From the NCBI RefSeq assembly GCF_001577835.2, contig NC_029516.1:65998595-66062594 (forward strand): 64,000 nucleotides of DNA, written 5' to 3'. The number at the start of each line of letters is the position of its first letter. Position 1 is the first letter of the stretch. Below are positions 42,140-54,722 of this stretch, one piece after another. The notes beneath the pieces were generated by a model. That model saw only the letters and a program-made list of their open reading frames with translations, did no database searches and had not been told where the DNA came from. The DNA is from Coturnix japonica (lineage: Eukaryota > Chordata > Aves > Galliformes > Phasianidae). The position numbers were made by a program, and so were the translations under genes.

Positions 42140-42312
42140 ATCACAGAATCTCTGAATTACTGAGGTTGGAAAGATGTCTGGATCCATTTGGTCCCAACCT
42201 GACTCAAGCAGTGCCATCCAGAGGAAAGTGCTCAGACCTATGTCCAGGTAGCTTCTGAAGATCACCAAGGAGGAGACTCCACTACCTGTGCCAGTGCTCT
42301 GTCACCTAAAAG
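42140..42312 (-). mobile_element. CR1 LINE 3'-end fragment, second copy
   Basis: A fresh CR1 tail complement (cacagaatctctgaattact, then gaggttggaaagatgtctgg) follows immediately after the preceding CR1. This is therefore a separate, more diverged insertion in the same orientation. Confidence 0.8.
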
Positions 42313-43353
42313 ACTAGGAAAAAAGGGGAAGGAAAAAAAAAAGGAAAAACAAAGAAGCAAATTTAAATGGTGAGATTCAGAGTGTGCGAGTTTCCTGAAG
42401 ATGAATGACAATTTTCATATATCCAAATGCTTCAGGGGACCTATCCATAAAGGGAATATCATGTACACTCTTCAGAGGATGCATAAGACTTACAAAAGAT
42501 GAAGAGATATAACTGCCTTGTAACTATCTGTGATCAGATGAAAGGAGTTATATTACTTGTGTGAGAATGCATAGGAATTGCTCAGCAGTCTAGGCCAATT
42601 TTCACTGTGTGCCAAAGCACAAAGTGTAGCTCCTCTAGAAGAGGTTCTATGTGGAAACTATTGACAGCAGTAATAGCACTTTAAACTCAATGTTTTTATC
42701 AGTATGAAGGGTGGAATGATGGGTGTAAGCCAATATCTAATGGTGTCATCAGATTCAACTGCACTTTATTTGGTTGGCTTGGTTGCGAGTTAGTAATTTT
42801 CTCAAAAAAAAAATAAAAATTAAGTATAAGCATTTGCTACCCCTACAGGAGTTGCAGTAAACTGAAGCACTCTTTTGAAGAGAACATGCCATAAAGGGCT
42901 TGCAGACCCTTATGATAAGAACTATGAGCTTTTTGCACACATCTAAATAGATGTTAAATTAAGCTTGTTATTTCTTTATGATTGTTAGCAGAGGTGATAA
43001 AATTTGCAGTCACTGCTTGCCTGAATGTATAATTCCACAAAAGAGTTTTGTTCATAACAGTCTGTACTTACTTCATGTTTGTTCAGTACTGTGAAAGAAC
43101 TACATGAAACAAGCAGCTATAGAATTTATTACTTACTCCAGGTGATTAAAGTCAATCAGCTTATGGCCTCACATATCTGGTTATACTCAGAAAGAAACCT
43201 CAATGTTGTCATCATATCACACTGGCTGATAATCAGACTATATGATTTCAGTTTTATTTTTGTCTTAACAAGCTATTATTCATTTTCAGGTGGGAGGACA
43301 TTTACACCTTTTTTTCCTACTAGCAGAAAGAGCACATCTGTTTAGTTGCTGAA

Positions 43354-43664
43354 TGTATGGTGACAATAATGAAAAGATGATAGTGGTAAATAGCCAAAAG
43401 GTTATTTACAGGAAAAACTCACCCATATGGAAGCCTTCAGTCTGCTGGGAACCACTGAAGCAAACTCCACTGAAGAGCAATCTCCAAGAGATGCTGCCTT
43501 AGTGGTGGTCAGCCCTTAAATGAGGTCTAGAGGAGGTGAAGTCAAGCTCCACCCCTTCCAGGAGCACAGCTAGATTACTCTCACCTGTGCTCCCACAGCT
43601 GACCTGACACTTGCCTCAGCTGATTAATCAAAGGTTCAGGCTGTGATTACCAATTTCCCAGACA
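43354..43664 (-). mobile_element. Solo LTR (family A, copy 2), inverted relative to copies 1, 3 and 4
   Basis: On the minus strand it runs from TGTCTGGGAAATTGG to CACCATACA, about 311 bases. The 5-base direct repeat CTGAA flanks it exactly (43349-43353 and 43665-43669). It shares with copy 3 the whole promoter-like core and the trailing 'cctgtaaataaccttttgg' block. No internal retroviral sequence is present. It is a fossil solo LTR. Confidence 0.88.
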
Positions 43665-43939
43665 CTGAACAATCTGCAAAACTCTGTTGCTGTTTGATCA
43701 CTTCGCATAAAGGAGCACAGTGCATAGCCACAGACCGGAAAGTTAAAAACCAAACAAAATAAAACATTTTTGAATTGACATCCTCACATTGGTCGATTCT
43801 ATTTAATAAACTGTTGTTGCCCTCTAGTGTTCAAACATCGCTCCTAAGTTCCCCTACAGAATGTTCCAGGCAGGTCGCCTAGTAATCCCATTTGCTCTAA
43901 AAAGGCAAAGAGATGGGAAAATATACATCCCTGTATGTG

Positions 43940-44101
43940 CAGTGCTAAGGGAAGCTATCGATGCTCCATTCCTGGAAGTGTTCAGTGTCAGGCTGGATGG
44001 GGCTTTGACCAACCTGGTGTAGCATAAACTGTCCCTGCCTATGGCAGAGGTTGGAAGCAGCTGATCTTTAAGGGTCCTTCCAACTCAAGTCTATGATTCT
44101 A
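43940..44101 (+). mobile_element. CR1 LINE 3'-end fragment
   Basis: A diverged CR1 3' end, with 'ggctggatggggctttgacc', 'ggtccttccaactcaagtct' and the tail 'atgattctac'. It sits between the two inverted LTR copies. Confidence 0.87.
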
Positions 44102-44258
44102 CATTTATTTTTTTATGAATGCATTAACATTTAAAGTTAATAAAAGACCACTTGGCTCAGCTCTCTTACTAAGTCAGTCATGATATACGTGCAACTCACT
44201 GGTTTACTTCTGCTGTTCACAGCATATGATATTCTGTTGGCTCTTTTAGTTGAATGGC

Positions 44259-44579
44259 TGTATGGGAAATTGGTAATCACAGCCTGAACCTCTGATTAAT
44301 CAGCTGAGGCAAGTCTTGGGTCAGCTGTGGGAGCACAGGTGAGGGTAATTTAGCTGTGCTCCTGGAAGGGGTGGAGCTTGACTCCACCTCCTCTAGACCT
44401 CATTTAAGAGCTGACCACCACTGAGGCAGCATCTCTTGGAGATTGCTTCCCAGTGGAGACTGCCTCAGTGGTTTCCAGCAGACTGAAGGCTTCCATATGG
44501 GTGAGTTTTTCCTGTAAATAACCTTTTGGATATTTATTACTCTGTTTCTTTACCATCTTTATATTATTGTTACTGTACA
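44259..44579 (+). mobile_element. Solo LTR (family A, copy 3)
   Basis: It starts TGTATGGGAAATTGG and ends TTACTGTACA, about 321 bases, with the same internal blocks as copies 1 and 2, including the TATA-like CATTTAAG. The flanks ATGGC and GATGG do not form a clean duplication, so the ends may have changed since insertion. It is a solo LTR with no internal region, in inverted orientation to copy 2. Confidence 0.85.
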
Positions 44580-45988
44580 GATGGTAATGTTTCCAGTGGT
44601 ATTAGCCAAATACATGCCCTGTGGTCTGAATGACCCCACAATGTGTCTGTCCTCCTCTTGTATCTGTGTCTACTGCACTGAATTACTATCAAGCATTTCT
44701 ATCTCCAACAACTTTTTTTAATATGGTAGAGTTGCACAGTGAAGATTCAGGAGCTCTTCTCAATACCTCTTCTGTAATAAGTTGCTATCATGGCACAGGC
44801 AATGTAGAAGGCTTCTCACTAAACTGTAAATCTTTAGATAAAACTATAATTATTCTCAGGTTCAGACCTTCATTTTACAGCCCATATCTGGACCTAATAC
44901 TTATAATTTCCTCAACCTGCTTCCCAGAAATATTTTGTATCTTCATCATTGTAGTGGAATTCCAGGGTCACAGCCTGAACCAATGTGTGAGCTGGGAGAG
45001 TACGTGAGTGCCTGGAGCAGCGGGGGGTCTGGAGCCACCCTACTTCTGTGCAATCTGAGTCTGTGCAGGTTCCCCCTTCTGCCCTGCCTTTTCTCCTGCA
45101 GTGGGACTGTACAAATAGGGGAGTGTCACAGTCCTCAGCTGGTCCCTTTCTCCAAGCTGCTACTGGGAGTGGTGTGTTAATTCCTTCTGATATTTTTTCC
45201 TATAGCGCCTATTTCTCAAATGAAAGCTCTCTCGCAAACCTTTGAAACTAGTTGATTTAAGAAAAAACAGAAATAGAAAAGAAGCAAAGGCTTAATGAAG
45301 TGCAGTCAACAGGCCAGCTAATCAACTTGGGATACTTTGTTCCATTCTAAGATGTTATCCAAAGTGTTTTTTATTGTCAGTATTATCAGACAGAAATAAT
45401 GTAGAAAAAACAAATGGTTTTGTATCTGTAAAGTAACTTTCAGCCTTTATACAGCAAGCATTCAATTACTTGACCTAAGGAACACTGAGTTGGTTTTGAT
45501 TGTTGAATAATAGAATTTTCAGAGGATTTTCTGCATGAAGTTATTGTTAGAGTGGCCTTGAGGCCACTTCAGGATCATGACTGATTCCCACTGCAGTAAA
45601 CTTGAGAGATCTAAGAACCTCTTGAATGTGAGTTACTTCTCATGTTTTGTAATATAATTATTTGTTTCTATTCATAAGGCACTTTTCCTTCCCTATCTTG
45701 ATGTCTGTAGTTGATTATGCTGCCTGTCACAGATATTAAAGAATGTGAATACAGATTAAGGCTGATGATGGCGTGGAGAAAAAGTGAGTTTGAACTGGAG
45801 GTTCAAACAGTGGACGCTTACAGGCACTGTCAGTTCCCTCTTATTCCAGAGGCAGGGAAACATAGTGAGCAGCTGTGCTTATTACCAGTTGTATGAACAT
45901 GGCCCCAGAAGTAAAGCAAGATGTGCTTTGAGAGCATGTAGAGTTCTACCCAGAGTTCTGATTAATGTCTGTAAAGATCCTAAGCTTT

Positions 45989-46040
45989 AGCAGGAGGATT
46001 GGACTCGATCTCTTGAGGACCCGTGATTGTCTGTGTGTTT
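45989..46040 (+). mobile_element. Very short CR1 3'-tail fragment
   Basis: About 50 bases match the CR1 terminal UTR (agcaggaggattggactcga, then tctcttgagg) and end in a degenerate tail. Confidence 0.6.
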
Positions 46041-46775
46041 CTATCAAATCTAGCCCTGTTGCAAGCAGTGCTTTAAAAGAGCCACTAGCCTGGCGTGGGA
46101 AATAAAAGAATACAGAGTTGTTTGAAGACAATGCTTCTCTGACTGTAGGAAATATCATTGAGTTTGGGACTGTTGCACAACACATCCATCGATGTTGCTT
46201 AATACTTTCTTAATTCTCTTCAGTCTGTTTAGATATTCAGGAACTGGAAACCATATTTTTTCTGTGTCCTCTGCTTGTAATGCAGCTGTTGCCTTTGCTC
46301 AGTTCCTTCATAAATTTCCATCTGCTCTACAATTAACTGTTAAGTTTCAGCTGTTATAGGTTTAAGTATTTTAGAACAGATTCTCATGTATACGCCAGGT
46401 TGCTTGGTCGTGCTATTTATCATGAGAAGAAAAACGATTCTAGCTTTGTTTAAATAAATATGATAAAAACTATTTGATATGTCCTGCAAAAAAAATCAGT
46501 ATGCTGGAGGGTGGTATTCTCTTCAGAAAAGGCAAACTAAAATTTGCAGCGTGTGGTTTTAAGTATAGCTGATGATACACGCACGTGAAAGCGTTCAAGA
46601 TAGATAACAATGAACACAACGTAGCAAGGAGAGTTAAGCCAAGCATGTTGTAAATATTACAGTTTACTCCTTGTACCTAAAACTATCTGGATGCTGTATA
46701 CTACCTAGTACTCATTTAAGGCTCAGATAGAGTATGTAGGATGTCATATACAGTCACATGATGCCAGACTTGTGT

Positions 46776-46833
46776 AGCACTGATGTATTTGGAGGCAAAA
46801 AGCACTGATGTATTTGGAGGCAAAAAGCACTGA
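46776..46833 (+). repeat. 25-bp tandem duplication (2.3 copies)
   Basis: The 25-base unit beginning AGCACTGATGTATTTGGAGG occurs at 46776-46800 and, identically, at 46801-46825. An eight-base partial third copy follows. The perfect identity suggests a recent event. Confidence 0.95.
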
Positions 46834-47153
46834 AAGTGCTCATGTGCTGCAGAGGTATTCAATTAATTAGGTCGAATTCTATTCTGCCAATCTAGTCACA
46901 GAATATATTCTTGAAATTATTTTTCTCCTTAAGTACGAGAACTTTGCTTAGCTTGAGTGTTTGTATTTAGGATTTGATAGTAAAACGAATGACAGGCATT
47001 ATAATTCAGTTCTCTTCCCCACCAAAACCATGTGGTCACTGGTGACCAAAAAAGAAATGCATCATCTTCTGAGACTTTGTATCCGCTCTTTGCTTTCAAA
47101 GTAGTTCTCACAAAGATGATAAATGCTCCTAACAGTCTATTCCCTATGCCCCA

Positions 47154-48118
47154 TCACACATCAGCATACATCCCATTGATCAAGTAATCCAACCTGGTGT
47201 ATTGCCTCTTCTGAAGAGATTCATGCATTTTCTTCCCTGTGAGTGCAATAACTAACAGCAAGAATATGACCCCAAAAAGTAAAGCTGCTATAAGTCTGCT
47301 TTTGTCTTCCAGCTGAACAAAGCCTTTTCTTCTCTGAACATCCTCTAGGAGGTTGCCTTCTGAATCAGATGGAATATAATCCTGATGGTTGTTTTGGGAA
47401 GCCATGGGGGAAGCACTAGTAGAGAGAGCAAAACTTGAAGAGACAAGGGAAACATGACTGGTATAACTGGTAGAGACAGCTGTTGGTTCAGGAGGGATGG
47501 ATGAAGTTCTGAGCCCTGCTGAGCGGGTAGCTGTTATGGGATTTGAGGTCACCCACTTGGCTGTAGAAGTAGAAGCTGTGGAACTGGAAAGAAAAACATA
47601 AGTAGCAGCAATCTTGGCAGTAGGGATACCAGGTTCAGCTCTAGTAATTGCAGTAAGCATAAAGGTGGTTGTTCTAGTGTCACTACTAGGTGTGGTACCA
47701 CCAGTAGGCAAAGAAGTTGTGTGAGATTTCAGTCTGGCGGTACTTGCAGGCAGAGGAGTAACAGTTGTACTGCTGGGAACACTAGACTCAGTGGTGGGGA
47801 ACAAAGCAGGTGGGTTTCCAATTTGATCAGTATATGATAAATCTGGTGGTGGATTAATTACTTTCTGCCTTGGCAAGGGGTCTAAGCTCTTGGGACTGTC
47901 TGCCCTTTGTGATTCAGGAAAAACTGTATGAAATTCAGCGTTGTCTACATGTTTGGCCATATGGTTCAGGAGTTCAGATTCTTGATGAAAAACAGACTGT
48001 TGCAAAGCAGTGGTGAGATTCTGATGGCTAGCCTGACTTTGAGGAATAAAAGCTCCGGCATCTGAAGGTACAGAGAGTTCATCTGAATTGAAGGATGTGT
48101 CCTCCAGGGCATGGGTGT
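47154..48118 (-). CDS. MANSC1: MANSC1 exon 3: Ser/Thr-rich stalk, transmembrane helix, cytoplasmic tail, stop
   Basis: This terminal coding exon supplies residues 119-439 and the TGA stop at 47154-47156. It begins after the acceptor CTGTTTACAG, completing Asp119. Most of it is a low-complexity extracellular stalk rich in Ser, Thr and Pro, probably heavily O-glycosylated. One clear N-glycosylation sequon, NLT, lies near its start. A single transmembrane helix follows at about 394-411 (LIAALLFGVIFLLLVIAL). The short basic tail contains YTRLDYLINGMYADV, which I recognise as the conserved end of vertebrate MANSC1 (human ends YSRLDYLINGIYVDI). The stalk itself is poorly conserved, as expected. The total of 439 residues is close to the human 431. 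Confidence 0.93.
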
Positions 48119-52064
<3,946 letters not shown>

Positions 52065-52278
52065 CTGACAGCTTTTTTTCCAAGCAGCAGGCATGTATGC
52101 AAGCCTCTGCTGTTGCAACGTGCACCGGTTCCGCACCTCGGATACCCATGGGGAGAGACAAGTTGATATCGACGATGGCGTTGTCCATTCGCTGCGAGGC
52201 ACAGCTCCGGCCCCAGCTCGGCACAGGCATCGTGCAGCTGACGGCCAGCAGGCAGAGCGGGAGGCAGCGCGCAGCCAT
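52065..52278 (-). CDS. MANSC1: MANSC1 exon 1: signal peptide and first half of MANSC domain
   Basis: The exon encodes residues 1-71 plus one base. A signal peptide, MAARCLPLCLLAVSC and onward, is followed by the start of the MANSC domain. Its conserved stretch VDINLSLPMGIRGAEPV aligns from memory with human VIDIQSSLSKGIRGNEPV. Cysteines lie at 26, 60, 64 and 65, and there is a sequon at Asn39 (NLS). The donor TCAG|GTAATC is in phase with exon 2. The ATG at 52278 is chosen because it begins a hydrophobic leader directly ahead of the domain. The leader itself differs from human, which is usual for signal peptides. Confidence 0.92.
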
Positions 52279-53535
52279 AGCCGCCCTCCTGCGCCCTCCC
52301 CGCTCTCACCGCCCCATAGCCGGGCCGAGGGGCGGGGCGGCCCAGTACCGCCTCTGCTGCCCTGAGCTCTCGGCTCCCGCTGGCCGAAGGGTTCGTTGTC
52401 GGTGCAGACCGGTCTTTGAGCCTGTAACAAAAGCAGTTAATATGCATATCCTGGTTTAAATGTATTCGTGCATACTTCAGTGCTTGTGTAAGACTGTCTT
52501 GGCTACCTGAGTAATCCTGTTTAAATCCTTGCAAAGCCAGGCAGTGTTTGCTGAATGGGAGTCGTGCACCAAGGGCTGTGTGCTGGCAGTGCCGACTGCT
52601 CCTGCTTGCTTAACTCACGTTTGTACTTGGAAAATATTCAGTTCCTCTTTTCTCCTTTTCCCTCTTCACCTTCCCCAGCCCCTCACCTCTGTCAGGGCAG
52701 CGTTTAGGCACGGAAGAGGCCCAGAGAGTAAGGAATGCAAGGAAGCAACAAAAGGGCTGTGCCACATATTCCTTCTTTTTCTGGTATCTCATTCTGCATC
52801 ATATCTACAATAACATAATTGTAAATAAAATGTTATTTCCTTTTAAGACCATCCATTATGTGAACAAGTCAGAAGTGTCAAAGTGGGTTTCCTTCTCCCT
52901 TCGACTTGCTTTTCTGACCCTGCTGTGCGTGTGCTGTTCGGTGCTTTGGGATATCACACTGGGATGTTTGATTGTACAACCATAAATATTAGTGCTGATA
53001 ACTAAAAATCCAGATTAGCACCATCTCCACCACCCCTTACTCTCAGGAGGTTGTGGATGCCCCGTCCTTGGAGGTGTTCAAGACCAGGTTGGATGGGGCC
53101 CTGGACAACCTGATCTAGTAAAGGCGTATGTTTGGTGGCCCTGCCAGGCAGGGGGGTTGGAACTACATGATCCCTGAGGTCCTTTCCAACCCGGGTCATT
53201 CTGTGATTCTGTGTGTGTGTGTGAAGCCACACGGGACAGACAGCAGCCAAGAGGCCGCAAACCCTACTCCCAGCCGCTAAATCCGCCTCAGGGCCGAGCA
53301 GCAGACGCCGCCCCGCCGCGCACAGCGAGCAGGCGGGCAGAGCCTGGCCTAGAAGCGGAGCTCCGCCTGCTCGCTGAGTCGCACCAGGCGGGGCCTGCTC
53401 CTGCCGCTGAGGCCGGCCGGCCCAGCCGGAAGCCCGGGCGGCTGCGGGAGCAGCGTGGCTGTGCGCTGCAGGGTGGCGGGCAGGAAGGGAGTCGGCGCAG
53501 CGCGTTGCGTTGCGGGCTCCGTTGGTGTTGCCGCT
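52279..53535. promoter_or_regulatory. MANSC1-BORCS5 divergent 5' region
   Basis: The two start codons are 1257 bases apart, facing away from each other. GC-rich blocks flank each side: about 52180-52420 next to MANSC1, with a GC-box-like ggggcggggcgg near 52331, and about 53230-53660 over BORCS5 exon 1. Between them lies AT-richer sequence with a CR1 3' end (53045-53220). This suggests two separate promoters rather than one shared core. Transcription starts are not determinable from sequence alone. Confidence 0.65.
53045..53220 (+). mobile_element. CR1 LINE 3'-end fragment between MANSC1 and BORCS5
   Basis: It reads 'caggaggttgtggatgcccc' through 'gtttggtggccctgccaggc' to the tail 'cattctgtgattctgtgtg'. 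The 3' UTR is nearly identical to those at 32200 and 36325. It lies about 320 bases upstream of the BORCS5 start codon. Confidence 0.94.
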
Positions 53536-53760
53536 ATGGGAGCGGAGCAGAGCGCGGAGGCCGAGAGCCGCCCGGGCGAGCCCAGCGCCTCAGGTCGGTG
53601 GAGGTGGCTGCCCGCCCCCAGCAGCGCCGCGGGGACGGGGTTATAGGGAAGCTGCGGGGCCGGGGACGTGCGGGAGGGGCTCAGCTGTGCCGTAGGGGCG
53701 GGGGAAGCTGTAGGGGGAGAATGGTTTGGGAGCTGGCGGCTCTGCAGGGCGAGGCGCGGG
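53230..53760 (+). promoter_or_regulatory. BORCS5: BORCS5 CpG island
   Basis: A CpG-dense block begins right after the CR1 tail and covers the BORCS5 5' UTR, exon 1 and the start of intron 1. No TATA box is evident. The long plus-strand ORF across it (53211-53768) is a composition artefact. Confidence 0.8.
53536..53593 (+). CDS. BORCS5: BORCS5 exon 1: N-myristoylated start
   Basis: BORCS5 (myrlysin, LOH12CR1) is a subunit of BORC, the complex that recruits the small GTPase ARL8 to lysosomes and so couples them to kinesin. The exon encodes MGAEQSAEAESRPGEPSAS plus the first base of Ala20. Gly2 with Ser6 is a good N-myristoylation signal, the known membrane anchor of this protein. The donor is TCAG|GTCGGTG. 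From memory human reads MGSEQSSEAESRPNDLNSS, so the start is well conserved and the end of the exon varies. The exon lies in a CpG island. Confidence 0.94.
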
Positions 53761-54578
53761 CGTCGTGACCTCTGGTAATACTGATAGACTCGTGCGGGGG
53801 AAGGAGATGCTGTAGGCATGGCAGGTACGAATGGGAGCTACGGTGGGTGCTGCGCTGCCAGCCGGGGTGCCTGTCCGGTGGGTGTGAGGATGCTGATCTC
53901 AGTAGGGAGAAGTGGGAGGTGTCATAGGGATATAGAGCGGTTTGGGTTGGAAGTGACCTTAAAGATCAGCAAGTTCCCCCCCTCCTGCTGTTGGCAGGTT
54001 TGACACCCACTAGATCAGGTTGTCCAGAGCCCTATGTAACATGGCTTTCCATGCCTTCAGGGATGGGACACTCACAACTTCTGCAGGCGCCCTGTGCCAG
54101 TGCCTCACTGCCCTCTGAATTGGGGGGAAAAATACAATACCTGAGTGTGGATGATAAGGCATGTATAGCATTACAATAAGAGCCTCAGATGTATCTGAAT
54201 TTAAGTTACTGAGTTGAATCTTTCCTATGAAGGTATCTAAGACTATAAGAGAGCATTAGTGCAGCAGCATAACGCTGGCCAATAAGACGTTTGTTAGTTT
54301 GTGCCTTCTGCCTTCACTGAAAGCATGTAGAATAATCTCCAGAGTGAGACGGCAGCACATCCTTAATCAGCGTTGTTATCTCCTTCTGAAAGACTTTGTT
54401 GAATGGAGTACGTTACCTGAGAAGGAAGTGTACAGCTAGTGGTTTCAGAATGTATTTATGTTATAGAAAACATGCTTGCACAGCATTAAATATGATAGCT
54501 TTCTCATAGGGTTAAATTCAGTTGGAATCTGCTTATTAACTTGATTGTTCCTTATCCTCTCTCCCTTTGTTCTCCCAG
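53594..54578 (+). other. BORCS5: BORCS5 intron 1
   Basis: Phase-1 intron of 985 bases, acceptor TTCTCCCAG. It carries a CR1 fragment at 53930-54128. Its first part is still in the CpG island, and the rest is AT-rich with no other gene. Confidence 0.9.
53930..54128 (-). mobile_element. CR1 LINE 3'-end fragment
   Basis: The complement of the CR1 3' region: 'gggttggaagtgaccttaaa', then 'cacccactagatcaggttgt', and 'ccatgccttcagggatggga'. It is related to the fragment at the left edge of the window, and older than the 53045 copy. Confidence 0.9.
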
Positions 54579-54722
54579 CATCTCCATCCCCAGCTAAACA
54601 GCGTGCAAAAATGGATGACATTGTGGTGGTAGCCCAAGGAACACAGTCTTCGCGGAACGTGAGCAATGATCCAGATGTCATAAAACTGCAGGAAATTCCA
54701 ACGTTTCAGCCCCTTTTAAAAG
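54579..54722 (+). CDS. BORCS5: BORCS5 exon 2: residues 20-67
   Basis: The 144-base phase-1 exon encodes [20 protein letters not shown], then [20 protein letters not shown] and TFQPLLK, plus one base of Gly68. From memory it is near-identical to human BORCS5 over this region. The acceptor is TCTCCCAG|CATCT and the donor AAAAG|GTAAGTG. The remaining coding exons, with the coiled-coil region from LLSGQTSPTNAK onward, are not found up to the right edge. Confidence 0.96.

Larger units (their letters stand above)
33146..47153. other. Intergenic region between LRP6 and MANSC1
   Basis: This 14-kb stretch separates the CR1 upstream of LRP6 from the MANSC1 stop codon. The MANSC1 3' UTR must take up part of the right end, but no canonical AATAAA on the minus strand was found within the first kilobase below the stop, so its end is unknown. 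The region carries CR1 fragments, three solo LTRs and small duplications listed separately. The rest is AT-rich, with only short ORFs and no recognised gene. Confidence 0.7.

Noticed and set aside
53211-53819. Long overlapping frames on both strands at the BORCS5 CpG island
   Set aside because: The same GC-composition effect. Only the short MGAEQ exon in another frame has homology and splice sites.
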